This document shows positions 33,995 through 42,612 of a DNA stretch of 64,000 bases, one piece after another. Both the position numbers and the translations under genes were made by a program. The notes beneath the pieces were generated by a model. It made no database searches. It was not told where the DNA came from and worked only from the letters and a program-made list of their open reading frames with translations. The DNA is from AAA044-D11 sp965268275 (lineage in GTDB: Bacteria > Actinomycetota > Actinomycetes > Nanopelagicales > Nanopelagicaceae): NCBI GenBank assembly GCA_965268275.1, contig OZ254168.1:1302001-1366000 (forward strand), in the 5' to 3' direction. Positions within the stretch are counted from its first letter, which is position 1. Each line of letters starts with the position of its first letter.

Positions 33995-34239
33995 TACTTT
34001 TCGATCTTTACTACGTAAGTTTCGATAACTGGATTAGATAGAAGTGTTTCAGCTGCTTTTTCGACTTCTGCCAATTGCGCAGGTGTTGGATCGCCAGCAA
34101 CTTCAATTTCAAAACGCTTTCCTTGGCGAACTGATTTTGCGAAGGTAAAACCTAAGCGGGGCAGCGCTGATGCGACTGCTTGGCCCTGGGGATCGAGGAT
34201 TTCGGGTTTCAACATAACCTCGACAATTATTTTGGCCAT
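33994..34239 (-). CDS. purS: Phosphoribosylformylglycinamidine synthase, PurS subunit
   Basis: 81-aa structural subunit bridging PurL and PurQ. It has IIVEVMLKPEILDPQGQAV (typical DPQGxAV motif), LPRLGFTFAKSVRQGKRFEI and a C-terminal NPVIETYVVKIEK. Immediately follows purC, whose stop abuts its start. Confidence 0.95.
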   Translation of the reverse strand: MAKIIVEVMLKPEILDPQGQAVASALPRLGFTFAKSVRQGKRFEIEVAGDPTPAQLAEVEKAAETLLSNPVIETYVVKIEK

Positions 34240-35073
34240 TTAAAATTTCCTTCCAGTGATTAGTTCAAATGCACTTGTATAACGCTCTTGCGTCTTTGCA
34301 ACTACGTCATCGGGAAGTGATGGTGGATTGCTATTTCGATCCCAACCGGAATTTAATAACCAGTCGCGAACAAATTGTTTGTCGTAAGAATAATGAGTAT
34401 CGGGTTCCCAGAACCGAGATGAATCAGGAGTTAAGGCTTCATCGCCTAGGCAAATCATGCCAGATGGATCGATGCCGAATTCGAATTTCGTATCTGCCAA
34501 GATGATTCCTTTAGTCGCGGCGAAATCATGAGCCTTGGAATATAGCGCGAGGGTAAGTTTCTTGAGAATTTGTGCGGCTTGTTCGCCGATTAGCTCTTCA
34601 CATTTTTCATATGTGATGTTCTCGTCGTGTTCGCCATCTTCGGCCTTTGTTGCTGGTGTAAAAATTGGTTGTGGCAACTTTGATCCATCACTTAGCCCCG
34701 CAGGTAATTTGATTCCGCAGACAGTCTGCGATTTTTGATATTCCACCCAACCAGAACCAGCAAGGTATCCGCGCGCAACGCATTCGACTGGAAACATAAT
34801 TAGTGGTTTAACAATTACTGCGCGACCTGCAACTTGCGGTGGAACATCAGTTGAAACAATATGGTTTGGAACAACGTCTTTTAGTAAATCAAACCAGAAA
34901 AGTGAAAGCTGGGTCAGCAACTTTCCTTTATTTGGGATTGGTGTTGGCAAGATGTAATCAAAAGCAGAGATGCGATCAGATGCAACGATAAGTAGTTCAT
35001 CTTTATCATTCGTGAATAAATCCCGGACTTTTCCGCTGCGCAGATGTTTCCATCCGGTTAGCTCGGGGATCAT
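34240..35073 (-). CDS. purC: SAICAR synthetase
   Basis: Joins CAIR and aspartate with ATP. It shows LRSGKVRDLFTNDKDELLIVASDRISAF broken across residues 12-40. FPVECVARGYLAGSGWVEYQ, TPATKAEDGEHDENITYEKC, LADTKFEFGID and DEALTPDSSRFWE follow. Length is 277 aa. The ATG overlaps the purB stop (ATGA). The catalytic and nucleotide motifs are intact. Confidence 0.97.
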   Translation of the reverse strand: MIPELTGWKHLRSGKVRDLFTNDKDELLIVASDRISAFDYILPTPIPNKGKLLTQLSLFWFDLLKDVVPNHIVSTDVPPQVAGRAVIVKPLIMFPVECVARGYLAGSGWVEYQKSQTVCGIKLPAGLSDGSKLPQPIFTPATKAEDGEHDENITYEKCEELIGEQAAQILKKLTLALYSKAHDFAATKGIILADTKFEFGIDPSGMICLGDEALTPDSSRFWEPDTHYSYDKQFVRDWLLNSGWDRNSNPPSLPDDVVAKTQERYTSAFELITGRKF

Positions 35074-36491
35074 CGAATTTGGCCGGGACGGTACTGCGCT
35101 GCCGCAGCATGAGCGGAAGTAATCGCATCGATGCGACTTACGACTCGCTGGGTTTGCCCTTTTGCATCGCCAGTAAATTCAAGTGGCTTTGCAAGAAGTG
35201 CGGTTAGTTCTTCAAACTTCAGTGGGATTCTAGAATCATCTGCGATTGCTTGAATCATTAAATTTGGTTTGCCAGCGCGAATACCAAGCGCCGCTGCTAC
35301 TGCATGTTCTTTGATAACTTCGTGCGCAATCTCGCGACCCACACCGGCTTTGACTGCAGCCATCAAAATCTTTGTGGTCGCAAGAAATGGCAGATACTTA
35401 CTTAGTTCGGCCTCGATGACATCAGGGAAAGCACCGAATTCGATCAGCACGGTCATGAAAGTTTCGATTAAACCATCGAAGGCATAGAACGCATCTGCAA
35501 TTGCAACGCGACGAACAACGCTGCAAGCAACATCGCCTTCGTTCCATTGATCACCAGAAATTTCGCCAACCATTGATGCATAACCACGAAGCACAACGGC
35601 CAAGCCATTTACACGTTCGCAAGAGCGGGTATTCATTTTGTGTGGCATTGCTGATGAACCAACTTGGCCAGCTTTAAATCCCTCGGTTACAAGTTCTGCG
35701 CCTGCCATCAAACGAATTGAAGTTGCAAGCGAAGATGGTGCGGCGGCAAGTTGAACAAGTGTTGTGACAACATCGAAATCAAATGAACGTGGATAAATCT
35801 GTCCGGTGGAATCTAAAACATTTTCAAAGCCAAGATACTTTGCAACTTCGGATTCTAATTTTGCATGTGATGTAGATGATCCAAGTAAATCAACTGAATC
35901 CTGTGCGGTGCCAACTGGGCCTTTGATGCCGCGAATTGGATAGCGTGAAATTAAATTATCAAGACGCTCGTAGGCAAATAGCAATTCTTCGGCAGCTGAT
36001 GCAAAACGTTTGCCAAGTGTTGTGATTTGGGCCGGAACGTTGTGCGAACGACCAGCAATTGGTTGGTCAATATATTTTGTTGCAAGGGTTCCGAGTAATC
36101 CAAGGGTTGCAACTACGCGGTCGTGTGCAAGTTGTAGGCCATCGCGGATCTGCATTGCTTCGACATTTTCGGTTAAGTCTCGAGAAGTCATGCCGGCATG
36201 GATAGCTTCGTGACCGGCAAGTGCGTTGAACTCTTCGATCCGAGCTTTGACATCATGTCTAGTCTGTTTTTCGCGAGCATCGATTGATGCAAGATCTACT
36301 TTGTTAACTACTTTTTCGTAATCTGCGATTACTGAATCTTCAATTTTGTGGCCAAGCTTTGTCTGGGCGCGCATTACCGCGATCCATAATTTACGTTCGC
36401 TAATTATTTTTGATTCTGGCGCAAAAATTTCGCGCATTCCCGCCGATGCATATCGTTGGGCTAATAAACTCACTGGTGAATTATCTCCCAT
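35070..36491 (-). CDS. purB: Adenylosuccinate lyase
   Basis: Cleaves SAICAR and adenylosuccinate, releasing fumarate, so it serves both IMP and AMP synthesis. The fumarase/aspartase superfamily signature is GSSAMPHKMNTRSCERV around residue 280. HAGMTSRDLTENVEAMQIRD, AGRSHNVPAQITTLGKRFA and TGQIYPRSFDF also match PurB. Length is 473 aa. It has 1-bp or overlapping junctions on both sides (purD upstream, purC downstream). Confidence 0.96.
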   Translation of the reverse strand: MGDNSPVSLLAQRYASAGMREIFAPESKIISERKLWIAVMRAQTKLGHKIEDSVIADYEKVVNKVDLASIDAREKQTRHDVKARIEEFNALAGHEAIHAGMTSRDLTENVEAMQIRDGLQLAHDRVVATLGLLGTLATKYIDQPIAGRSHNVPAQITTLGKRFASAAEELLFAYERLDNLISRYPIRGIKGPVGTAQDSVDLLGSSTSHAKLESEVAKYLGFENVLDSTGQIYPRSFDFDVVTTLVQLAAAPSSLATSIRLMAGAELVTEGFKAGQVGSSAMPHKMNTRSCERVNGLAVVLRGYASMVGEISGDQWNEGDVACSVVRRVAIADAFYAFDGLIETFMTVLIEFGAFPDVIEAELSKYLPFLATTKILMAAVKAGVGREIAHEVIKEHAVAAALGIRAGKPNLMIQAIADDSRIPLKFEELTALLAKPLEFTGDAKGQTQRVVSRIDAITSAHAAAAQYRPGQIR

Positions 36492-37739
36492 TTAATTGCC
36501 CTTCTCTGCCACCGACGCATTAAGCGCGATATCGCTTCGATAATGGCTGCCGGGCAATGAAATTCGCGAAATCGTGCGATAGGCGGCATCGCGGGCTTGG
36601 GTTAAATCGCTGCCCAATCCAGTGACGGTTAGAACACGGCCGCCGGAAGAGTGCAGAACACCGTCGCGCAGTTGGGTGCCAGCATGAAATACAAACGAGC
36701 TTTCATTTGTTTGAATACCAGTAATCGCTTCACCGATTTTTGGATCTGCTGGATAACCTTTGCTGGCAAGAACAACGGTGACAGCTGAATCATCGGACCA
36801 TTCAAGATCGCCAAAATTTTCTAAGTTCTTTGTTGATGCAGCAAATAACAATTGTGCAAGCGGAGTTTTTAATCGTGGCAGAAGAACTTGAGTTTCGGGA
36901 TCACCGAATCTTGCATTGAATTCGATAACTTTTGTTCCGCGCGATGTAAGTGCAAGACCGGCATAAAGCAGACCAACAAATGGTGTGCCGCGCGCTGCCA
37001 TCTCTTGAATAGTTGGATTTAAAACTTTGTTTAGTGTTTCTTCCATAATTTCATCGGGGGCCCACGGCAGTGGTGAATATGCGCCCATGCCACCGGTGTT
37101 TGGACCAAGATCGCCATCAAAGGCGCGTTTGAAATCTTGTGCTGGTTGCATCGGGATAACTGTTGTGCCATCACTGATGCCAAAGAGTGAAACTTCAGGG
37201 CCATCTAAAAATTCTTCGATTACAACTTGTGGTGCTAGCAGCGCATGTTCGATTGCAAGATCGCGATCTTCGGTAACAACAACACCTTTACCAGCAGCAA
37301 GGCCATCATGTTTCACAACATAAGGCGCCCCGAAAGTATCTAGAGCTTTCTCAATTTCTTTTTGGTTGTTGCAGGTAAAGCTCTTCGCGGTTGGGACACC
37401 GGCATCTCGCATTACTTGCTTGGCAAAATCTTTTGAACCTTCGATTTGCGCGGCTGCTTTTGATGGGCCAAAGCAGGCGATGTTGGCTTTGTTTAGCGCA
37501 TCGGCAAGGCCATTTACTAAAGGTTTCTCGGGGCCAACAACCACCAGATCAGAATTCAATTTCTTTGCAAGTTCGACGATTGCGTTGTTGTCAGTGATAT
37601 CAATTGCATGGCATAACGCAATTTCTGCGATACCTGGATTTCCTGGTGCTACGTGAAGTTCTTCTAAAGTTGTATCGCGATTTAGTGCTGCAGCAAGTGC
37701 GTGTTCACGCCCGCCGGAACCAATCAGCAATACTTTCAA
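36492..37739 (-). CDS. purD: Phosphoribosylamine-glycine ligase (GAR synthetase)
   Basis: ATP-grasp enzyme of 415 aa making GAR. The N-terminus is KVLLIGSGGREHALAAAL. PEKPLVNGLADAL, the ATP-grasp core KHDGLAAGKGVVVTEDR, FGISDGTTVIPMQPAQDFKR, DGDLGPNTGGMGAYSPLP and VIEFNARFGDPETQVLLPRL follow. The start overlaps the purA stop by ATGA. There is no fusion to PurM or PurN. Confidence 0.97.
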   Translation of the reverse strand: MKVLLIGSGGREHALAAALNRDTTLEELHVAPGNPGIAEIALCHAIDITDNNAIVELAKKLNSDLVVVGPEKPLVNGLADALNKANIACFGPSKAAAQIEGSKDFAKQVMRDAGVPTAKSFTCNNQKEIEKALDTFGAPYVVKHDGLAAGKGVVVTEDRDLAIEHALLAPQVVIEEFLDGPEVSLFGISDGTTVIPMQPAQDFKRAFDGDLGPNTGGMGAYSPLPWAPDEIMEETLNKVLNPTIQEMAARGTPFVGLLYAGLALTSRGTKVIEFNARFGDPETQVLLPRLKTPLAQLLFAASTKNLENFGDLEWSDDSAVTVVLASKGYPADPKIGEAITGIQTNESSFVFHAGTQLRDGVLHSSGGRVLTVTGLGSDLTQARDAAYRTISRISLPGSHYRSDIALNASVAEKGN

Positions 37740-39019
37740 ATGAACTCCGTAATCGAGATGGTTTCATCGCGGCCTGGGCCAACGCCGATTGCACTTATTG
37801 GTGCATCAGAAATTTTCTCTAGGAACTTTACGTAGGCCTGGGCGTTTGCTGGCAAATCACTAAATTTGCGAGCACCTGAAATATTTTCAGTCCAGCCTGG
37901 CAGGTATTCATAAATTGGTTTTGCGTGATGGAAATCTGTTTGTGAAGCTGGAAGTTCTTCAACACGTTGGCCATCAATTTCGTATGCAACACATACTGGG
38001 ATTTTTTCCCAACCAGTTAGCACATCCAACTTTGTTAAGAAGAAATCTGTAAGTCCGTTAACGCGAACTGCGTAACGTGCAATCGGTGCGTCATACCAAC
38101 CACAACGACGTGCGCGACCAGTTGTGACACCGACTTCGCCACCAATGCGGCGCAGCGATTCGCCATCTTCATCGAACAATTCGGTTGGGAATGGACCGGA
38201 ACCAACTCGAGTTGTGTATGCCTTGACAATTCCGATTACGCGAGTGATCTTTGTCGGTCCGATTCCGGAACCAGTTGATGCACCGCCCGCAGTTGGATTT
38301 GATGATGTTACGAATGGATAAGTGCCGTGATCAACATCGAGAAGAGTTCCTTGGGAACCTTCGAGAAGCACGGTTTTGCCAGCTTTTAACGCTTTATCTA
38401 ATAACAGCACAGTGTCTGTTACATACGGACGCAAAATTTCGGCATATGCCAAATATTCGGCCAAGACTTCTTCAATTTCGATTCCTTTGCGATTGAAAAC
38501 CTTAATTAGAACTTGGTTCTTATCGCGAAGTGCGCCTTCGATTTTTTGACGCAAGATTGATGGATCAAATAAATCTTGAACGCGGATACCGATGCGATTT
38601 ATCTTGTCGGCATAAGCAGGTCCGATTCCGCGACCAGTTGTTCCGATTTTTGAATTACCAAGGAAGCGTTCTGAAACTTTATCGATGGTGCGGTGATAAG
38701 GCGTGATCAAATGTGCGTTGGTGCTGATCTTTAACTTTGAAGTATCGATACCGCGTTCGTTCAAGCCTTTGATTTCTTCAAGCAGAACTGATGGATCGAT
38801 TACAACACCGTTGCCAATAACTGGAACAACGTTTGGTGAAAGGATTCCGGAAGGCAATAAGTGCAGCGCATATTTTTGGTCACCGATTACAACAGTGTGG
38901 CCCGCATTGTTTCCGCCTTGATATCGAACAACATAATCAACGCGGTCACCAAGTAAATCGGTGGCTTTACCTTTACCTTCATCGCCCCATTGGGCACCGA
39001 GCAGAACTAGAGCTGGCAT
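37736..39019 (-). CDS. purA: Adenylosuccinate synthetase
   Basis: GTP-dependent first step from IMP to AMP. The N-terminal catalytic loop is VLLGAQWGDEGKGKATDLLG. QGGNNAGHTVVIG, GNGVVIDPSVLLEEI, the signature GIGPAYADKINRIGIRV, EGSQGTLLDVDHGTYPFVTS and the GTP-site region VGVTTGRARRCGWYDA follow. Length is 427 aa. It lies directly between fba and purD without gaps, an unusual placement that puts the AMP branch in the IMP operon. Confidence 0.97.
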   Translation of the reverse strand: MPALVLLGAQWGDEGKGKATDLLGDRVDYVVRYQGGNNAGHTVVIGDQKYALHLLPSGILSPNVVPVIGNGVVIDPSVLLEEIKGLNERGIDTSKLKISTNAHLITPYHRTIDKVSERFLGNSKIGTTGRGIGPAYADKINRIGIRVQDLFDPSILRQKIEGALRDKNQVLIKVFNRKGIEIEEVLAEYLAYAEILRPYVTDTVLLLDKALKAGKTVLLEGSQGTLLDVDHGTYPFVTSSNPTAGGASTGSGIGPTKITRVIGIVKAYTTRVGSGPFPTELFDEDGESLRRIGGEVGVTTGRARRCGWYDAPIARYAVRVNGLTDFFLTKLDVLTGWEKIPVCVAYEIDGQRVEELPASQTDFHHAKPIYEYLPGWTENISGARKFSDLPANAQAYVKFLEKISDAPISAIGVGPGRDETISITEFI

Positions 39020-40054
39020 TTAGGCGCGCGCAGATGTTCCGGTTGAACGAAGATCTTCACAAGCAAGAACAACGCGAGCGGCAATACCAGCTTCAGCAGC
39101 TTTGCCCCATGCACGTGGATCGTATGCTTTTTTATTTCCAACTTCACCATCAATCTTTAGAACGCCGTCATAATTTTTCATGACGTGATCAACGATTGGG
39201 CGAGTAAATGCATATTGAGTATCGGTGTCGATATTCATCTTTATTACACCGTAATCAAGGGCTTCGCGGATCTCGGAAAGCAGTGAGCCAGAACCACCAT
39301 GGAATACCAAGTCCATTGGCTTTGAACCAGCAGCTAGACCGTGCTTTGCAGCGACTGCATCTTGCAGGGTTTTTAGAATTGCAGGTTGTAGAACAACGTT
39401 TCCTGGCTTGTAAACACCGTGAACGTTTCCGAATGTTGCAGCGACCATGTAACGACCGCGTTCGCCCATTCCCAAAGTTTCAACTGTCATTAGTGCATCT
39501 TCAGGTGTCGAATAAAGCTTTGCATCGTGCTTGGCTTCGATGCCATCTTCTTCGCCACCGACAACACCGATTTCAATTTCAAGCAGTGTGCGTGCTGCAG
39601 CAGACTTAGTAATTAGTTCATCTGCAATTGACATATTTTCGGGCATTGAAACTGCTGAACCATCCCACATGTGAGAACTAAATAGTGGACCTTTGCCATC
39701 TTTAATCCGCTTTGCACCAAGATCTAGAAGTGGGCGCATAAAGCCATCGAGTTTTTCAACTGGGCAGTGATCGGTATGGATTGCAATATTTACGTTGTAG
39801 TTCTTCGCAACAATGTGTGCGTATTCGGCGAGAGCAACTGCGCCATCAACCATGTTCTTAACTGTTGAACCTGAGAGATATTCCGCTCCGCCCCAAGAAA
39901 TTTGGACGATGCCGTCAGACTTTGCTTCTGCAAATCCGCGGAGTGCACCGATTAACGTTTGTGATGATGAGACGTTGATTGCCGGATATGCAAAAGCTTT
40001 TGCCTTCGCGCGATCCAACATTTCGGCATAAATTTCCGGGGTTGCAATTGGCAT
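39020..40054 (-). CDS. fba: Class II fructose-bisphosphate aldolase
   Basis: Zn-dependent aldolase of glycolysis and gluconeogenesis. I chose the ATG at 40054 because GGGAGAAG precedes it; an in-frame codon at 40072 would add six residues with no ribosome site. Motifs include YPAINVSSSQTLIGALRG, AIHTDHCPVEKLDGFM (zinc His and catalytic Asp), EIEIGVVGGEEDGIE, FHGGSGSLLSEI and VIKMNIDTDTQYAFTRP. Length of 344 aa matches actinobacterial/yeast-type class IIa enzymes. It is the first gene of the 14-kb minus-strand array, so its promoter would drive the purine genes. Confidence 0.95.
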   Translation of the reverse strand: MPIATPEIYAEMLDRAKAKAFAYPAINVSSSQTLIGALRGFAEAKSDGIVQISWGGAEYLSGSTVKNMVDGAVALAEYAHIVAKNYNVNIAIHTDHCPVEKLDGFMRPLLDLGAKRIKDGKGPLFSSHMWDGSAVSMPENMSIADELITKSAAARTLLEIEIGVVGGEEDGIEAKHDAKLYSTPEDALMTVETLGMGERGRYMVAATFGNVHGVYKPGNVVLQPAILKTLQDAVAAKHGLAAGSKPMDLVFHGGSGSLLSEIREALDYGVIKMNIDTDTQYAFTRPIVDHVMKNYDGVLKIDGEVGNKKAYDPRAWGKAAEAGIAARVVLACEDLRSTGTSARA

Positions 40055-40204
40055 TTTCTTCTCCCAAATCAAGTGGTTTTGCTAAGGCTGGCGTAAATCT
40101 CTGGCCGGGCACTTCGATGGGCTGCGGTGAGGCTTACGGCATATCCCACCACATTTTGGGGCGGATTGGAAAACCGTGCGCCTAGCGGCGCGATTTATCT
40201 GGGG

Positions 40205-40351
40205 TTAGCCCAAGCCAAAAAAGCTGAGCATGTGGTTTAGGGCGATTGTTCCGAGGTTGCTATTGATGATCATTTTCCCGACCCGACCAACTGCCTTGAT
40301 TGCCACGGTTAAAACATGCAGATTGGTGATTACATTTATTAAAAATCCCAA
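40205..40351 (-). CDS. Possible small hydrophobic protein, 48 aa
   Basis: The 432 bases between fba and acs are otherwise empty. A minus-strand ORF begins with TTG at 40351, six bases after a strong AAGGAG, and ends with TAA at 40205. The peptide has two hydrophobic stretches (GFLINVITNLHVLTVAI and IINSNLGTIALNHMLSFF) separated by a basic hinge KAVGRVGK. A GC-rich hairpin (GCGCC-TAGC-GGCGC, around 40178-40191) follows it. I do not recognise the protein. The ribosome site and amphipathic layout are the only support, so it could be spurious. Confidence 0.4.
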   Translation of the reverse strand: MGFLINVITNLHVLTVAIKAVGRVGKMIINSNLGTIALNHMLSFFGLG

Positions 40352-40486
40352 GTTGTTCTCCTTATTTATTATTGGTTTACCTTGCTTGGGAAAGATAGAG
40401 AGTTCGCACTCGAAGATTTATGGCCGATAGAGAAATCTTGGACAAAGTTATGGTGTGCAAAACTTTTCGCTGGTAATCTTCAAAGC

Positions 40487-42439
40487 ATGACGACACTTGA
40501 AAATCTTGGTTCGGAGGATCGTAAATTTCCGCCATCTGCCGAATTCGCAGCAAAGGCCAATGCAAAGCCCGAGATGTATGCACGGGCAAAAGCAGATCGT
40601 TTAAAGTTTTGGGAAGATGCTGCAAGCCAACTGCATTGGGAGAAGAAGTGGGACACCGTTCTTGATTGGCAATTGCCATTTGCAAAGTGGTTTGTTGGTG
40701 GAAAAATTAATGCTTGCTATAACGCGGTAGATAGAAATGTAATTGAAGGTCGCGGAGATCGCGTCGCTTTTTATTTTGAAGGTGAACCTGGCGATACTCG
40801 CACAATTACATATTCCGATTTATTGCGCGAAGTTTCAAAGTTGGCAAATGCACTGACCGAGATGGGAATTACTTCTGGCGATCGCGTTGCGATTTATCTG
40901 CCAATGATCCCGGAAGCTGCGATTGCGATGTTGGCATGTGCGCGAATTGGTGCGATGCATTCAGTTATCTTTGGTGGATTTTCGGCTGACGCTGTAACTG
41001 TTCGTAACAACGATGCAAAAGCAAAGTTAGTGATTACTGCCGATGGTGGATTTAGAAAAGGCGCTGCCTTTGCTCTGAAGCCTACGGTTGATACCGCTCT
41101 TGCTGGTTCGCCAACAGTTGAAAAAGTTTTGGTTGTAAAGCGCACCGGCCAAGAAACTGCGATGCAAGCAGGTCGCGATATTTGGTGGCATGACGCAGTT
41201 GATCACCAATCCGATAAGCATGTTGCTCAAGGTTTCGATAGCGAACATGGCTTATTTATTCTTTACACATCTGGCACAACTGCAAAGCCAAAAGGGATTT
41301 ATCACACGACCGGTGGCTATTTAACGCAAGCTGCGTTTACTCACAAAATGGTCTTTGATTTAAAGCCCGAGAGCGATGTTTATTGGTGCACCGCTGATAT
41401 TGGTTGGGTAACGGGACATTCGTATGTCGTTTATGGGCCGCTAACAAATGGTGCAACCCAAGTTATGTATGAAGGCACACCTGATACACCCAGCAAGTCT
41501 CGAATGTTTGAAATCATTGAGAAATATAAGGTTTCGATTCTTTATACCGCGCCAACACTGATCCGTACTTGGATGAAGTGGGGCGATGAATATCCAAATG
41601 GTTGCGATTTGTCTTCACTGCGCTTACTTGGATCTGTTGGTGAACCAATTAATCCTGAAGCTTGGATGTGGTACCGCGAAGTAATTGGTGGAAATCGTTG
41701 CCCAATTGTTGATACCTGGTGGCAGACCGAAACTGGTGCAATCATGATTTCACCACTGCCTGGCGTTACTGAAACAAAACCTGGATCTGCAATGCGCGGA
41801 CTGCCAGGAATTGGTGCGCGAGTGATTGATGAAAAGGGCGATGAAGTTGCACTTGGTGGTGGCGGATATCTTGCGCTAACCGAACCTTGGCCTTCAATGC
41901 TTCGCGGAATTTGGGGCGAGGAAGAGCGTTACAAAGAGACTTACTGGTCTCGTTTTCCTGGAAAATATTTCGCAGGCGACGGTGCAAAAATTGATAGTGA
42001 TGGTGCTATTTGGTTGCTTGGTCGCGTCGATGATGTGATGAATGTTTCTGGTCACCGAATTTCTACAACTGAAGTTGAGTCAGCACTTGTTTCGCATGAA
42101 TCTGTTGCTGAAGCTGCAGTAGTTGGTGCCAAAGATGAAATGACTGGCCAAGGAATTGTTGCCTTCGTGATTATGCGCGGTGGTGTTGAAAGCCTTGATG
42201 GCGATGCACTTGTAAAACAATTGCGAGATCACGTTGCGAAGGAAATTGGCGCAATCGCAAAGCCACGACAGATAATCGTTGTAGCTGAACTTCCAAAGAC
42301 CCGAAGCGGAAAGATTATGCGCCGCTTGCTGCAAGATGTTGCTGAAAATCGCGCGGTTGGCGATTCAACAACACTTGCAGATCCAAATATTATGAAATTA
42401 ATCAGCGAAGGTTTGAAGACCGGAAAGAGCGAAGATTAA
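40487..42439 (+). CDS. acs: Acetyl-CoA synthetase
   Basis: Activates acetate to acetyl-CoA through acetyl-AMP. I use the ATG at 40487 (MTTLENLGSEDRKFPP), giving the typical 650 aa, rather than the upstream reading from 40382. Motifs include YTSGTTAKPKGIYHTTGGY (P-loop), SDVYWCTADIGWVTGHSY, DTWWQTETGA and GRVDDVMNVSGHRISTTEVE. The C-terminal KTRSGKIMRRLL (here TRSGKIMRRLLQDV) holds the catalytic Lys that acetylation controls in other species. The stop shares the TTAA at 42436-42439 with the convergent mini-protein gene. Confidence 0.96.
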   Translation: MTTLENLGSEDRKFPPSAEFAAKANAKPEMYARAKADRLKFWEDAASQLHWEKKWDTVLDWQLPFAKWFVGGKINACYNAVDRNVIEGRGDRVAFYFEGEPGDTRTITYSDLLREVSKLANALTEMGITSGDRVAIYLPMIPEAAIAMLACARIGAMHSVIFGGFSADAVTVRNNDAKAKLVITADGGFRKGAAFALKPTVDTALAGSPTVEKVLVVKRTGQETAMQAGRDIWWHDAVDHQSDKHVAQGFDSEHGLFILYTSGTTAKPKGIYHTTGGYLTQAAFTHKMVFDLKPESDVYWCTADIGWVTGHSYVVYGPLTNGATQVMYEGTPDTPSKSRMFEIIEKYKVSILYTAPTLIRTWMKWGDEYPNGCDLSSLRLLGSVGEPINPEAWMWYREVIGGNRCPIVDTWWQTETGAIMISPLPGVTETKPGSAMRGLPGIGARVIDEKGDEVALGGGGYLALTEPWPSMLRGIWGEEERYKETYWSRFPGKYFAGDGAKIDSDGAIWLLGRVDDVMNVSGHRISTTEVESALVSHESVAEAAVVGAKDEMTGQGIVAFVIMRGGVESLDGDALVKQLRDHVAKEIGAIAKPRQIIVVAELPKTRSGKIMRRLLQDVAENRAVGDSTTLADPNIMKLISEGLKTGKSED

Positions 42440-42612
42440 TTCTTAGCAAATAGTTTGCTGAAAAATCCCGGAGCTTTTGGTTCAACCGGATCGTTTTGGT
42501 GCCCTTGGCATCGTTGTGATTTTGGAATACCGGCAAGCGCCTCTTCGATGTGGTTTCCGCATCCGCTCCAAGTGGCTTTGCCGCACTTACGACAGGTGGC
42601 TTGACTACACAT
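42436..42612 (-). CDS. Cys-rich mini-protein, probable zinc ribbon (paralogue 2)
   Basis: 58 aa starting MCSQATCRKCGKATWSGCGN, followed by HIEEALAGIPKSQRC and a linker to a hydrophobic/basic tail GFFSKLFAKN. It shares the CSxxxCxxCxKATWxGCGxHIEEALxGI core with the protein at 22544-22657. Its ATG overlaps the stop of the CoA-disulfide reductase gene by 8 bases, so it is translated as the last gene of the persulfide operon. The Cys layout C-x4-C-x2-C-x7-C suggests one metal or a reactive Cys cluster. A role in sulfur handling is inferred only from the operon. Confidence 0.8.
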   Translation of the reverse strand: MCSQATCRKCGKATWSGCGNHIEEALAGIPKSQRCQGHQNDPVEPKAPGFFSKLFAKN

